Positions 29,588 to 39,580 of a stretch of DNA of 64,000 bases are shown one piece after another (the stretch's first letter is position 1; each line of letters opens with the position of its first letter). The stretch covers positions 682,001 to 746,000 of the forward strand of contig NZ_QXTG01000002.1 in NCBI RefSeq assembly GCF_003581425.1. The letters run 5' to 3'. The notes under the pieces are model-generated. The model ran no database searches and was not told where the DNA came from. It was given only the letters and a program-made list of their open reading frames with translations. Made by a program: the position numbers and the translations under genes. The stretch is from Amnibacterium setariae. Its GTDB lineage: Bacteria; Actinomycetota; Actinomycetes; Actinomycetales; Microbacteriaceae.

Positions 29588-29881
29588 TCAGGCCTCGCAC
29601 TCGCGGCAGATGGGGCCGAGCTTCGTCTCGTGGTCGAGCTGCGAGCGGTGCTTCACGAGGAAGCAGCTCACGCAGGTGAACTCGTCCGCCTGCGGCGGGA
29701 GCACGACCACGTCGAGGTCCAGGTCGGAGAGGTCCGCGCCGGGCAGCTCGAAGCCGCCCGGGTTGTCCGCGTCCTCCACGTCCACGACCCCGGACATCTT
29801 GTCCGGGACTCGCTCCTTCAGCGCTTCGATCGAGTCGGAGTCGTCGTCCGTCTTGCGGGGGGCGTCGTAATCGGTCGCCAT
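29588..29881 (-). CDS. DUF4193 family small zinc-ribbon protein
   Basis: 97 residues from ATG 29881. An acidic N-terminal half (MATDYDAPRKTDDD) leads into FTCVSCFLVKHRSQL and ends CRECEA; the two CxxC pairs form a probable zinc ribbon. DUF4193 proteins are small, highly conserved and actinobacterial, and sit next to dut/DUF3093 in several genera. Function is unknown; acidic tail plus zinc ribbon would fit a nucleic-acid or polymerase partner, but that is inference. It diverges from sepH. Confidence 0.9.
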   Translation of the reverse strand: MATDYDAPRKTDDDSDSIEALKERVPDKMSGVVDVEDADNPGGFELPGADLSDLDLDVVVLPPQADEFTCVSCFLVKHRSQLDHETKLGPICRECEA

Positions 29882-30108
29882 GAAATCCGTGCCTCTCTCA
29901 AGCGTCGCGCGGGCTGTTCGCCCGGGGGTCTCGGGCGGAAAGCGGCGACAGTATGCACGAGGCGGAATGCGGATGCAAACGCCTCGCCGCGGCCGTCGTC
30001 CCGCGGTCGCAGGCGCATCAACATCCGGGACTCGCCCGGTATTTCCGGGGCGGGCGGCGTGGCGCGTGCGATCCTCGACGCGCCGGAGGGCAGGAGGTGG
30101 ATCGGACG

Positions 30109-31437
30109 ATGCAGACGCTGAGCGTGCTGACGGTCGAGGACGACGCGATCGTCGTCGCCACCCCGACCGGCGACCGCTTCCGCCTGCCGCTCGACGCGGC
30201 CCTCCGCGCGCGCATCGCGAGCACCTCCGGGCCCGCCTCGGAGAAGCGCCTGTCGCCGCGCGAGATCCAGGCGCACATCCGCGCCGGGCTGACGAGCGAG
30301 CAGGTCGCGGCCATGACCGGCGTCCCCGTCGCCTTCATCGAGCGCTTCACCGGCCCGGTGCTGGCCGAGCGCTCCTACATCGTCGAGTCCGCGCTCGCCG
30401 TGCGGCTGCCGCCGGAGACCGAGGGCGCCCGCTCCCGCACCTTCGGCGCGGTCATGGGCGAGCGCCTCGACGCCCTCGCGGCGAAGGACGTGCGCTGGAC
30501 GAGCGCCAAGGAGCCGTCCGGCTGGGTGCTCGCCGTCGCCTTCACCGCCGACGACATCCAGCACGCCGCCAGCTGGCGGTTCGACCCGAAGCACATGCGG
30601 CTCGACCCGGACAACGTGGAGGCGTCGACGCTGTCGCAGCAGGGCGTGCCCGCCGCGCTGACCCCGCGCCTGCGCGCGATCGAGCCGACCGCGCCCGTGA
30701 CGATCGTCCGGCCCGCCGAGCCGGACGCGGCCGCACCCGCGCCGGCGCCCGCCACCGGCCCCGGTCCGCGGCTCCCCCACGGGGCGCGGGTCGCCGCCGT
30801 GCCCGCGGAGGAGCCGGACCGCAGCCGCTTCGACAGCGCGGCCTTCCGCTTCCCGCCGATGGAGCGGGCGCCGAAGGAGGCGCAGCCCGCCGCGGAGACG
30901 GACACCGGCACGACCGCGACGCCGGAGCGGCCGAAGCCGCGGGACGTGCGTCGCGCCCCCGCCGACCGCCCGGCGCCGGGCCAGCGCGCGCAGCCCCGGC
31001 GCATCGACCGCACGGACCGGACCGACCGGCCGGAGCGGATCGACGAGCCCGAGCGGCGTCGCCCGACCGGGCGCCAGGAGCAGATCCAGGACACCGACGA
31101 GCTGCCGCCCACCGCGGCGATCGACGTGGTCGGCGACGTCTTCGCGCCGCGGCCCGCGGCCGATCGCGCCGCACCCGCGCCGCGCCGCGAGCCCGCTCCC
31201 GTGCACCGCCTGCCGGTCCGCGACGCCGCGACGCCCGTTCAGGAGCGCCCGACGGAGCCCATCCGGCGTCGCCGGGACCGGGGCCGCCCGGGCCTCGCCC
31301 CCGTCGAGCCGGCACCCGCGACGCCCGAGGACGCGGAGGAGCCCGCCGAGCGGCCGGCTCCCGCCGTCCGACCCCGGCGCGGCCGCACCTCGATGCCGAG
31401 CTGGGACGAGATCGTCTTCGGCCGCGACGAGCCCTGA
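30109..31437 (+). CDS. sepH: Septation protein SepH
   Basis: 442-residue cell-division protein. In Streptomyces, SepH binds FtsZ and promotes its assembly. The N-terminal DUF3071 domain (about 1-165) has a helix-turn-helix-like stretch, LSPREIQAHIRAGLTSEQVAAMTG, followed by ERFTGPVLAERSYIVESAL. From about 200 to 410 it is Pro/Ala/Arg-rich and disordered, with ERIDEPERRRPTGRQ repeats of charge. It ends RTSMPSWDEIVFGRD, a conserved tail. ATG 30109 is chosen, with AGGAGG about 11 bases upstream. Confidence 0.92.
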   Translation: MQTLSVLTVEDDAIVVATPTGDRFRLPLDAALRARIASTSGPASEKRLSPREIQAHIRAGLTSEQVAAMTGVPVAFIERFTGPVLAERSYIVESALAVRLPPETEGARSRTFGAVMGERLDALAAKDVRWTSAKEPSGWVLAVAFTADDIQHAASWRFDPKHMRLDPDNVEASTLSQQGVPAALTPRLRAIEPTAPVTIVRPAEPDAAAPAPAPATGPGPRLPHGARVAAVPAEEPDRSRFDSAAFRFPPMERAPKEAQPAAETDTGTTATPERPKPRDVRRAPADRPAPGQRAQPRRIDRTDRTDRPERIDEPERRRPTGRQEQIQDTDELPPTAAIDVVGDVFAPRPAADRAAPAPRREPAPVHRLPVRDAATPVQERPTEPIRRRRDRGRPGLAPVEPAPATPEDAEEPAERPAPAVRPRRGRTSMPSWDEIVFGRDEP

Positions 31438-31471
31438 TCCCGCAGCGGATCGGGCCGACCGGGCGGCGCCC

Positions 31472-32584
31472 TCAGCCGTCGAGCCGGACCAGGGGCACGA
31501 ACCGCTCCGCCGGCGTCCACGCGCCGTGCTGGCCGACCATGCCCCGCGCCGGCGCGTCCTCGGTCGCGTAGAACGCCGCGCCGCCGCGCGCAGCGACGAG
31601 CAGGTCCCCGATGCGCGGCAGCACCTCGGGGACCACGGCGCCGAAGCGTCCCGCGGCGACCGCCTCGTCGCGCGTCGCGACCTCGGCCGCGCCGCCCAGC
31701 GCCGCCGTCCAGCGGGCCGCGGCCTCCGCCGGGTCGACACCGGGTCGCAGGTGCACGTGCAGCAGGCGCGGCTCGCCCGCGAGGTGCCGCACGTCGTCGT
31801 CGAGCCCGAGGCCCTCCAGGATCACGTGCGCGGACGGCGACACGTCGACCATGCCGTGGTCGGCGGTCACGAGCAGCGTCTCGCCGCCGCGCGGCGCCGC
31901 GTCGCGCACGGCGCCGTCCACGCGCTCGAGCAGGCCCGTCCACTCCCCCGACCGCCAGCCCTCCCGGTGGGCGGCGACGTCGAGCTCCGGCACGTAGCAG
32001 TAGGCGATGCCGCGTCCCGCGCCGCGGAGGGCGGAGAACGCGGCCTCCAGGCGGTCCTCGATCGTCCGGGCGCCGACGTAGCGCGCACCCCTGAGCACCT
32101 CCCGCGTGAACCCGGAGGTCGCGTAGTGGCGCGGCCCGACCGCGAAGGCGGCCAGCCCCTCCGCGGTCGCCCGCTCGAAGACCGTCGTCGAGCGCTGCCA
32201 TCCGGGCGGCAGGTCGGCGTCGAAGCCGCGGAGCTGGTTGACGACCCGATCCGTCGCCGGGTCGAGCGCCGCGTAGGCGACGACCCCGTGCACGCCGGGG
32301 TCGGTGCCGGTCGTGAGCGTCGTCAGCGCGGCTGCGGTGGTCGTCGGGCCCCCGGTCGCGATCCGCCGCCGCCCGGCGCCCGCGAGCGTGCGAGCGTGCC
32401 CGGCGCGCGCCGAGAGCGCCTCGTCGCCGAGCCCGTCGACCACGAGCACGACCACCCGGCGGCGCGATCCGAGCCGCAGGGCGTCCGGCCTCCCCTGCAC
32501 CGCGTCGAGGGAGGCGGTGAGCACGTCGCGGAGCACGGGCGCGCCGCTCGCTACGATGGGGGCCACGATCAGGCAGTGTGCCAT
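31472..32584 (-). CDS. Alkaline phosphatase family protein (type I phosphodiesterase / nucleotide pyrophosphatase)
   Basis: 370 residues from ATG 32584. The alkaline-phosphatase-superfamily metal sites are all present: VVLVVDGLGDEAL (Asp), GGPTTTAAALTTLTTG (Thr nucleophile), YVPELDVAAHREGW (Asp and His), TADHGMVDV (Asp-His), and GQHGAWTP (His). It probably hydrolyses a phosphodiester or nucleotide substrate that cannot be named. No signal peptide is seen, so it is likely cytoplasmic. It diverges from the topoisomerase subunit gene and converges on sepH. Confidence 0.87.
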   Translation of the reverse strand: MAHCLIVAPIVASGAPVLRDVLTASLDAVQGRPDALRLGSRRRVVVLVVDGLGDEALSARAGHARTLAGAGRRRIATGGPTTTAAALTTLTTGTDPGVHGVVAYAALDPATDRVVNQLRGFDADLPPGWQRSTTVFERATAEGLAAFAVGPRHYATSGFTREVLRGARYVGARTIEDRLEAAFSALRGAGRGIAYCYVPELDVAAHREGWRSGEWTGLLERVDGAVRDAAPRGGETLLVTADHGMVDVSPSAHVILEGLGLDDDVRHLAGEPRLLHVHLRPGVDPAEAAARWTAALGGAAEVATRDEAVAAGRFGAVVPEVLPRIGDLLVAARGGAAFYATEDAPARGMVGQHGAWTPAERFVPLVRLDG

Positions 32585-32692
32585 TCGGGCGCACGCGCGC
32601 CGCTCGTGCGGGAGCGGCTGAGCGGCTGACGTCTCCGCGCCGTCCGTGCGACGTCGACCGCGGCGGGCGTCGTCGCGGAGGGGACTTGTCGC

Positions 32693-35119
32693 ATGAGCAC
32701 CACCGAACCCAACCTGGCCGGCGAGCGCATCGAGGACGTCGACGTCTCGAGCGAGATGCAGGGCTCGTTCCTCGAGTACGCGTACTCCGTCATCTACTCC
32801 CGGGCCCTGCCCGACGCGCGCGACGGCCTGAAGCCGGTGCAGCGCCGGATCCTCTACCAGATGGCCGACATGGGCCTCCGGCCCGACCGCGGGCACGTGA
32901 AGTGCGCCCGCGTCGTCGGCGACGTGATGGGCAAGCTGCACCCCCACGGCGACGGCGCCATCTACGACGCGCTCGTGCGCATGGCGCAGCCGTTCTCGAT
33001 GCGGCTGCCGCTGCTCGACGGGCACGGCAACTTCGGCTCGCTCGACGACGGGCCCGCCGCCTACCGGTACACCGAGGTCCGGCTCGCGCCCGCCGCGATG
33101 GCGATGGTCGCCGACCTCGACGAGGACGTCGTCGACTTCGTGCCGAACTTTGACGCGCAGCTCGACCAGCCCGAGGTGCTGCCCGCGAGCTTCCCGAACC
33201 TGCTCGTGAACGGCGCCTCCGGCATCGCGGTCGGGATGGCGACGAACATGGCGCCCCACAACCTGGTGGAGGTCGTCGCGGGCGTGCGGCACCTGATCGC
33301 CCACCCCGACGCGACGCTCGACGACGTCATGCGGTTCGTGCCGGGACCCGACCTGCCCTCCGGCGGCACGATCGTCGGTCTCGCCGGCGTGCGCGACGCC
33401 TACGCGACGGGCCGCGGCGCCTTCAAGACGCGCGCCAAGGTGCAGGTCGAGCCGGTCACGGCCCGAAAGGCCGGGCTCGTCGTGACCGAGCTGCCCTACC
33501 TCGTCGGCCCCGAGCGGGTGATCGAGAAGATCAAGGACGGCGTGCAGGCGAAGAAGCTCGCCGGCATCGCGAACGTCAGCGACCTCTCCGACCAGCACAA
33601 CCAGCTCCGGCTCGTCATCGAGATCAAGACCGGCTTCGACCCGATGGCCGTGCTCGAGCAGCTCTACCGGTACACCCCGCTGGAGGAGTCCTTCAGCATC
33701 AACAACGTCGCGCTCGTCGACGGCGGCCCCCGCACGCTCGGCCTGCTCGAGCTGATGCAGGTCTACGTCGACCACCGCATCGACGTCGTCACGCGGCGGA
33801 CGCGGTACCGGCTCGCCCGGCGCGAGGAGCGCCTGCACCTCGTCGAGGGCCTGCTCGTCGCGATCCTCGACATCGACCGCGTCATCGCGATCATCCGCGG
33901 CAGCGACGACACGGACGCGGCGCGCACGGGCCTGATGGACGCCTTCCGGCTGAGCCAGGCCCAGGCGGACTACATCCTCGAGCTGCGCCTCCGCCGCCTC
34001 ACCCGGTTCTCGACCATCGAGCTCGAGACGGAGGCGCAGGAGCTGCGCGACGACATCGAGGCGCTGCGGGCGCTGCTCGCCGAGCCCGGACGCCTGCGGA
34101 AGGTCGTCTCCGACGAGCTCGGCCAGGCCGCCGAGCTGTTCGGCACGCCGCGCCGCACGCTGCTCACCGAGGCCGTGGCGGCGCCGCCGAAGTCGTCGAA
34201 GGCCCCCGCCCTCGAGATCCAGGACGTCGCCTGCCGCGTGCTGCTGTCGACCAGCGGCCGCGCGGTGCGCGTCGACCTGCCCGAGGGCGCCCGCATCGAG
34301 CCGCAGCGGCGCCGGTCGCGGCACGACGCGATCGCGTCGGAGGTCGACGGGACGAGCCGCGGGGAGCTCGGCGCCGTCACCAGCCGCGGCCGCCTCGTCC
34401 GGTTCACGCCGGTCGACCTGCCCGTCGTCCCGCCGGCGTCCGCGCAGCCGGCGGCGGGCACGCCGATCGGCGCCTACCTCGGCCTCGAGCCCGCGGAGCG
34501 CGTCCTCGCGCTCGTGCGCCTCGACGGCGACCCGATCGCCCTCGGCACCGCCTCCGGCGTCGTCAAGCGCGTCGCGACCGGGGCCTGGCCGAACAAGCCC
34601 GCCTTCGAGGTCATCGCGCTGAAGCCGGGCGACGAGGTCGTCGGCGCCGCCCAGGCCCCGGAGGAGGCGGCGCTCGTGTTCGTGGCCTCCGACGCGCAGC
34701 TGCTGCGCTTCCCCGCCTCCGCGGTCCGGCCGCAGGGCCTCGGCGCCGGCGGCATGGCCGGCATCTCGCTGAGCGGCGCGGCGAAGGTCGTCTCGTTCAC
34801 GGCGGCCGACCCCGAGTCGGCCGTCGTCGCCACCGTCTCGGCGACCGACGGCACCATCGAGGGCCTCGAGGCGGGCCGCGGGAAGGTCACCCCCCTCGCC
34901 GACTTCCCCGCGAAGGGACGCGCCACCGGCGGCGTGCGTGCGCAGACGCTCGGCCGCGGCGAGACCGGGCTGCGGATCGCGTGGATCGGGACGGCGCCGG
35001 TGCTCGCCGCCGGCCCCGACGGCGTGACGCGCCCGTTCCCGGACGACGCGGTGCGCCGCGACGCGCCGGGACTTCCGCTCGAGGGCAAGGTGACCGCGTT
35101 CGGGACCGCGCCGCGCTGA
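32693..35119 (+). CDS. parC: Type IIA DNA topoisomerase subunit A (topoisomerase IV / ParC-type)
   Basis: 808 residues. The breakage-reunion domain includes [42 protein letters not shown] and catalytic tyrosine Y126 in [10 protein letters not shown], followed by [14 protein letters not shown]. The C-terminal blades (about 500-800) are Ala/Gly-rich, and no canonical GyrA box (QxRGGKG) is seen, which favours topoisomerase IV over gyrase. The partner subunit gene lies 2.2 kb away on the opposite strand. GGAGGGG lies about 9 bases before ATG 32693. Assignment as ParC rather than a second GyrA is inferred from the missing GyrA box and the distant pairing. Confidence 0.88.
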   Translation: MSTTEPNLAGERIEDVDVSSEMQGSFLEYAYSVIYSRALPDARDGLKPVQRRILYQMADMGLRPDRGHVKCARVVGDVMGKLHPHGDGAIYDALVRMAQPFSMRLPLLDGHGNFGSLDDGPAAYRYTEVRLAPAAMAMVADLDEDVVDFVPNFDAQLDQPEVLPASFPNLLVNGASGIAVGMATNMAPHNLVEVVAGVRHLIAHPDATLDDVMRFVPGPDLPSGGTIVGLAGVRDAYATGRGAFKTRAKVQVEPVTARKAGLVVTELPYLVGPERVIEKIKDGVQAKKLAGIANVSDLSDQHNQLRLVIEIKTGFDPMAVLEQLYRYTPLEESFSINNVALVDGGPRTLGLLELMQVYVDHRIDVVTRRTRYRLARREERLHLVEGLLVAILDIDRVIAIIRGSDDTDAARTGLMDAFRLSQAQADYILELRLRRLTRFSTIELETEAQELRDDIEALRALLAEPGRLRKVVSDELGQAAELFGTPRRTLLTEAVAAPPKSSKAPALEIQDVACRVLLSTSGRAVRVDLPEGARIEPQRRRSRHDAIASEVDGTSRGELGAVTSRGRLVRFTPVDLPVVPPASAQPAAGTPIGAYLGLEPAERVLALVRLDGDPIALGTASGVVKRVATGAWPNKPAFEVIALKPGDEVVGAAQAPEEAALVFVASDAQLLRFPASAVRPQGLGAGGMAGISLSGAAKVVSFTAADPESAVVATVSATDGTIEGLEAGRGKVTPLADFPAKGRATGGVRAQTLGRGETGLRIAWIGTAPVLAAGPDGVTRPFPDDAVRRDAPGLPLEGKVTAFGTAPR

Positions 35120-35140
35120 CGCGGCTGAGCGCGATCTCGG

Positions 35141-35159
35141 GGCCCGCTGGGAGCGGGCC
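35141..35159 (+). terminator. Terminator downstream of parC
   Basis: GGCCCGCT / AGCGGGCC hairpin with a 3-base loop, 21 bases after the stop; a second small hairpin (GCCCGTgtgaACGGGC) follows at about 35181-35197. Confidence 0.65.
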
Positions 35160-35231
35160 GCAATCCAGGCTGGACACGCCGCCCGTGTGAACGGGCTGTT
35201 TCACTTCCTGAACCGAACATGACGGCGACTG

Positions 35232-35259
35232 CTGACACGCCCGAGGTCCTACGTAGGTT
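35232..35259 (+). promoter_or_regulatory. Probable sigma-A promoter of the sedolisin gene
   Basis: CTGACA (35232-35237), 16-base spacer, TAGGTT (35254-35259). It would start RNA near 35266 and leave a leader of about 40 bases before GTG 35306, which argues against the upstream in-frame ATG at 35219. Confidence 0.5.
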
Positions 35260-35305
35260 CGGCTGCGGCGCCACCCCCGACGCCGTGGATCAGTCAGGAC
35301 GAACC

Positions 35306-37231
35306 GTGCCCACTCCATCCCGACGACGCGCACTCGAGCGCCGTCTCCTGTCCATCGGTGTCGGTCTCGCCACCGCGACCGCCCTCTCGCTCACCGCGAC
35401 CGCGGCGCAGGCCGACACGCCGTCGACGCCCGTCCCCCACTCGAAGCCGACCTGGCTCTCGAAGGCGAAGCACCTCGGCGACGCGTCCTCCGGCGCGAAG
35501 ACGACCGCCAAGGTCTACCTCGCCCCGAAGGGCGGGGTCGACGCGTTGAAGGCCGCCGCGCTCGCCGTCTCGACGCCCGGCTCCGCGAGCTACGGGAAGT
35601 TCCTCACGCCGGCGCAGTACCGCAGCCGCTTCGCGCCCTCCGCCCAGGCGGTGCGGACGGTCGAGCACTACCTGCGCGCCGCGGGGCTCACGGTCACGGG
35701 CGTCGAGTCCAGCAACCGGTACATCTCGGTCTCCGGCGACGTCGCCGCCGCGAAGAAGGCGTTCGCCGCCCCGATCGGCCGGTACACGCACGGCGGCCGG
35801 ACGGTGCAGGCGCCGACCACGACGCTGAAGCTGCCCACCGGGATCGCCGGGCTCGTCTCCACGATCACCGGCCTCGACACCACGCCGAACCTCGCGCACC
35901 CCGCCGCGGCGACGCCGACGCCGCCGGACGCCGGCTTCCGGAACGCCCGCCCCGCCTCGACGGGCTACGGCTCGCTCGACGCGAAGTACGAGGCGGACTT
36001 CAAGACGCCGCTGCCGAAGTTCCAGGGCAAGACGCTGCCCTACGCGGTGTCCGGCTACACCGGTCCGCTCCTCCGCGCCGCCTACGAGGGCACCAAGAAC
36101 ACGCTCACCGGCTCCGGCGTCACGATCGGCATCGTGGACGCCTACGCCTCGCCCTACATCGCGCAGGACGCGTCGCGGTACGCGGCCGCGCACGGCGACG
36201 CGGCCTACCGCTCGGGCCAGCTCACGCAGGTGACCCCGGCCGCCTCCAAGTACGACCTGCTCGACGAGTGCGACGCGGGCGGCTGGTACGGCGAGGAGAC
36301 GCTGGACGTCGAGATCGCGCACGCGATGGCGCCGGCGTCGAACATCCGCTACTACGGCGCCACCGACTGCGACCAGGGCCTGCTCGACTCCCTCGCGCAG
36401 GTGGTGGACCAGGACAAGGTCGACGTCGTGTCCAACAGCTGGGGCGAGCTCGGCGAGCAGGACTCCGCCGACGCCGTCGCGGCGTACGAGCAGGTGTTCC
36501 TGCAGGCCTCCCTCGAGGGCATCTCGTTCCTCTTCTCCTCCGGTGACGACGGCGACGACGTCGTGGCGAGCGGCCTGAAGCAGGTCGACTACCCGTCGAG
36601 CGACCCGTACGTCACGGCGGTCGGCGGCACCTCGGACGCCATCGACTCGAGCGGCGCGCTGCTCGGCCGCACCGGCTGGGGCACCGTCAAGGAGAGCCTG
36701 TCGACCGACGGCCGCTCCTGGACCTCCGTCGGCTTCACCTCCGGCGCGGGCGGCGGCTCCTCGTCGCTGTTCAACAAGCCCGCCTACCAGAACGGCACGG
36801 TCGGCGGCGGCGCCCGCCAGACGCCGGACGTCGGCGCCCTCGCGGACCCGACCACCGGCTTCCTCGTCGGCCAGACGCAGACGTTCACGGACGGCGTGTA
36901 CTACGACGAGTACCGGATCGGCGGCACGAGCCTCGCGTCGCCGCTGTTCGCCGGCCTCACGGCCCTGTCGATCCAGAAGGCGAAGCACGACGTCGGTCTG
37001 CTGAACCCGACGATCTACGCGTCGAAGGGCGCCTTCACGGACGTCACGGCCAAGTTCCCCGACGCCGGCAACGTCCGAGCCGACTACGCGAACTCGGAGA
37101 ACGCCGCCAAGGGCATCCTCTACTCCGTGCGGCTCTTCGACCAGGACAGCTCGCTGCCCGTGACCGCCGGCTACGACAACGTGACCGGCATCGGTGCGCC
37201 GAACACGGCCTGGTTCTCCGCGATCAAGTGA
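35306..37231 (+). CDS. Secreted S53 family peptidase (sedolisin)
   Basis: 641-residue acid serine-carboxyl protease. A signal peptide (RRRALERRLLSIGVG, hydrophobic core, cleavage after ATAAQA) is followed by a pro-kumamolisin activation domain (about 50-200). The peptidase domain follows, with Glu E330 and Asp D334 in GEETLDVE, the SSGDDGDD oxyanion region, and nucleophile S542 in GGTSLASPLFAG. The usual calcium site would be in the Asp-rich C-terminus (DNVTGIG). The GTG 35306 start has GGA 6 bases upstream and lies downstream of the likely promoter; ATG 35219 is rejected. It is exported and probably used for extracellular protein digestion. Confidence 0.92.
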   Translation: MPTPSRRRALERRLLSIGVGLATATALSLTATAAQADTPSTPVPHSKPTWLSKAKHLGDASSGAKTTAKVYLAPKGGVDALKAAALAVSTPGSASYGKFLTPAQYRSRFAPSAQAVRTVEHYLRAAGLTVTGVESSNRYISVSGDVAAAKKAFAAPIGRYTHGGRTVQAPTTTLKLPTGIAGLVSTITGLDTTPNLAHPAAATPTPPDAGFRNARPASTGYGSLDAKYEADFKTPLPKFQGKTLPYAVSGYTGPLLRAAYEGTKNTLTGSGVTIGIVDAYASPYIAQDASRYAAAHGDAAYRSGQLTQVTPAASKYDLLDECDAGGWYGEETLDVEIAHAMAPASNIRYYGATDCDQGLLDSLAQVVDQDKVDVVSNSWGELGEQDSADAVAAYEQVFLQASLEGISFLFSSGDDGDDVVASGLKQVDYPSSDPYVTAVGGTSDAIDSSGALLGRTGWGTVKESLSTDGRSWTSVGFTSGAGGGSSSLFNKPAYQNGTVGGGARQTPDVGALADPTTGFLVGQTQTFTDGVYYDEYRIGGTSLASPLFAGLTALSIQKAKHDVGLLNPTIYASKGAFTDVTAKFPDAGNVRADYANSENAAKGILYSVRLFDQDSSLPVTAGYDNVTGIGAPNTAWFSAIK

Positions 37232-37246
37232 CGCGCTGAACGCGAG

Positions 37247-37280
37247 GAGGGGGCCGGGTGGTGATCCACCCGGCCCCCTC
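37247..37280. terminator. Bidirectional terminator between the sedolisin gene and parE
   Basis: Perfect 15-bp stem GAGGGGGCCGGGTGG / CCACCCGGCCCCCTC, loop TGAT, followed by TTCGT, between convergent genes. Confidence 0.9.
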
Positions 37281-37321
37281 TTCGTCGCCAGTGGGCGCGT
37301 CCGGCTCCCGCCGGCGCCCGC

Positions 37322-39406
37322 TCAGGCGTCGATGCGGTCGCGGTCCAGCGACGCCGAGTTCTGCGTGATGAAGTCCTTGCGGGGCGCCACGTCGTTGCCC
37401 ATGAGCAGCTCGAACGTCCGCTCCGCGGCCGCGGCGTCCGTCACGCGGACCCGGCGCAGCGTGCGGTGCCGGCGGTCCATGGTGGTGCTGGACAGCTGGT
37501 CCGCGTCCATCTCGCCGAGGCCCTTGTAGCGCTGGATCGGCTCCTGCCAGCGCTTCCGCTCCTTCTTCAGCTGCGCGAGCACGCCCGTGAGCTCCTGCTC
37601 GCTGTAGGTGTAGATCGGCTCGTTCTTCCGGTTGCCCATCACGATCACCCGGTGCAGCGGCGGGACGGCCGCGAACACGCGCCCCTCCTCGACCATCGGC
37701 CGCATGTACCGGAAGAAGAGCGTCAGCAGCAGCGTGCGGATGTGGGCGCCGTCGACGTCGGCGTCGCTCATCAGGATGACCTTGCCGTAGCGCGTCGCCT
37801 CGAGGTCGAAGGTCCTGCCGGAGCCGCCGCCGAGCGCCGTGATGATCGCGGCGCACTCGGCGTTGCCGAGCATGTCGCTGATCGAGGCCTTCTGGACGTT
37901 CAGGATCTTGCCGCGGATCGGCATGAGGGCCTGGTACTCGGAGTTGCGGGCGAGCTTCGCGGTGCCGAGCGCCGAGTCGCCCTCGACGATGAACAGCTCG
38001 GTGTCGGCCACGTTCGTCGAGCGGCAGTCCTTGAGCTTCGCCGGCAGCGACGAGGACTCGAGCGCGTTCTTGCGCCGCTGCGTCTCCTTGTGCGCGCGGG
38101 CCGAGATGCGGGTCTTCATCTCGCTGACGACCTTCTCGAGCAGGACGCCGGTCTGGGCCTTGTCCTCGCGCTTCGGGGAGTCGAACCGCTCCGTGAGCGC
38201 CTTGCTCAGCACCTGCCGCACGATGGCGCGGACGGCGGGGGTGCCGAGCACCTCCTTCGTCTGGCCCTCGAACTGCGGCTCGGGGAGGCGCACGGTCAGG
38301 ACCGCGGTGAGCCCCGCGAGCACGTCGTCCTTCTCGAGCTTCTCGTTGGCACCGACCTTGAGCCGGCGCGCGGCGGCCTCGACCTGGCCCTTCAGCACCG
38401 CGAACAGGCCGGCCTCGAAGCCCTGCGCGTGGGTGCCGCCCTTCGGGGTCGTGATGATGTTCACGAAGCTGCGGGTCGTGGTCTCGTACCCCGTGCCCCA
38501 GCGCAGGGCGATGTCGACCTCGCAGGTCCGCGCGACCTCGGTCGCCTCCATGTGCCCGTTGGCCTGCAGGACCGGGATCGTCTCGGTGAAGTCGCCGGAG
38601 CCCTGGATGCGCCACGTGTCCGTGAGCGGCGCGTCCGGGGCGAGGAAGTCGACGAACTCGGCGATGCCGCCGTCGTACTTGAACGACTCCACGACCGGCT
38701 CCCCCTCGCGGAGGTCCTCGACGGTGATGCCGAGCCCCGGCACGAGGAAGGCGGTCTGCCGGGCCCGCCCGGTGAGGTCCGCGAGCGAGAACGTCGCGTC
38801 GCGCACGAAGATCTGCCGGTCGGCCCAGTAGCGCACGCGGGTACCGGTGCTGCCCTTGGCCGCGCGGCCGACGACCCGCAGCGAGCTGCCCGAGACGAAC
38901 GGCTCGAACGGCGCGTCGGGCGAGGGGTGCTTCGGGTCGGCGTCCTTGAACGTGCCGGGCTCGCCGCGGTGGAACGACATGGCCCAGGTCTTGCCGCCGC
39001 GGTCGACCTCGACGTCGAGCCGCTCGGACAGCGCGTTGACGACGGAGGCGCCGACGCCGTGCAGGCCGCCGGAGGCCGCGTACGAGCCGGACCCGAACTT
39101 GCCGCCGGCGTGCAGCTTCGTGAAGACGACCTCCACACCGGTCAGGCCGGTCTTCGGCTCGATGTCGACGGGGATGCCGCGGGCGCGGTCCCGCACCTCG
39201 ACGCTCGAATCGGGGTGGAGCAGCACCTCGATGGTGTCGCCGTGACCGGCGAGGGCCTCGTCGACCGCGTTGTCGATGATCTCCCACAGGCAGTGCATGA
39301 GCCCGCGGGAATCCGTCGAGCCGATGTACATGCCCGGCCGCTTCCGCACCGCCTCCAGGCCCTCGAGGACGGAGAGATGCCGGGCGGAGTAGTCGTTCGC
39401 AGCCAT
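37322..39406 (-). CDS. parE: Type IIA DNA topoisomerase subunit B (ParE-type ATPase)
   Basis: 694-residue ATPase subunit. GHKL ATP-binding motifs: LEAVRKRPGMYIGSTD, EIIDNAVDEALAG (Mg-binding Glu/Asn), RGIPVDIEPKTG, GGLHGVGASVVNALS. The TOPRIM domain has LFIVEGDSALG and the metal-binding ILMSDADVDGAHIRTLL. It ends with the QRYKGLGEMDADQL motif. ATG 39406 gives the standard N-terminus. It works with the ParC-type subunit encoded at 32693; the intervening sedolisin gene is unrelated in function, and the two subunit genes lie on opposite strands. Confidence 0.92.
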   Translation of the reverse strand: MAANDYSARHLSVLEGLEAVRKRPGMYIGSTDSRGLMHCLWEIIDNAVDEALAGHGDTIEVLLHPDSSVEVRDRARGIPVDIEPKTGLTGVEVVFTKLHAGGKFGSGSYAASGGLHGVGASVVNALSERLDVEVDRGGKTWAMSFHRGEPGTFKDADPKHPSPDAPFEPFVSGSSLRVVGRAAKGSTGTRVRYWADRQIFVRDATFSLADLTGRARQTAFLVPGLGITVEDLREGEPVVESFKYDGGIAEFVDFLAPDAPLTDTWRIQGSGDFTETIPVLQANGHMEATEVARTCEVDIALRWGTGYETTTRSFVNIITTPKGGTHAQGFEAGLFAVLKGQVEAAARRLKVGANEKLEKDDVLAGLTAVLTVRLPEPQFEGQTKEVLGTPAVRAIVRQVLSKALTERFDSPKREDKAQTGVLLEKVVSEMKTRISARAHKETQRRKNALESSSLPAKLKDCRSTNVADTELFIVEGDSALGTAKLARNSEYQALMPIRGKILNVQKASISDMLGNAECAAIITALGGGSGRTFDLEATRYGKVILMSDADVDGAHIRTLLLTLFFRYMRPMVEEGRVFAAVPPLHRVIVMGNRKNEPIYTYSEQELTGVLAQLKKERKRWQEPIQRYKGLGEMDADQLSSTTMDRRHRTLRRVRVTDAAAAERTFELLMGNDVAPRKDFITQNSASLDRDRIDA

Positions 39407-39580
39407 GTCGCCCTCACGCTAGCCGCGGGCTGCGACACACCGGCGCGGCCCGCCGGGCGAGCGGCGAGCCCCTCGGAGCGGGGGTACGCGCACAGCGAAC
39501 TCGGCGGGAGGACGGCGCACCGTTGAAACATCCCCGTGCGACCATGGTGTACCGGCACGGCAAGCCAAGAGGAGGTCATC

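Noticed and set aside
32693-35119. Annotation as GyrA
   Set aside because: No GyrA box is seen and the ATPase subunit gene is nearby but separate; gyrase genes are usually at the origin. Kept as ParC-type with some doubt.
35219-35305. ATG 35219 as the start of the sedolisin gene
   Set aside because: It would put 29 residues before a normal signal peptide and lies upstream of the best promoter; GTG 35306 fits better.
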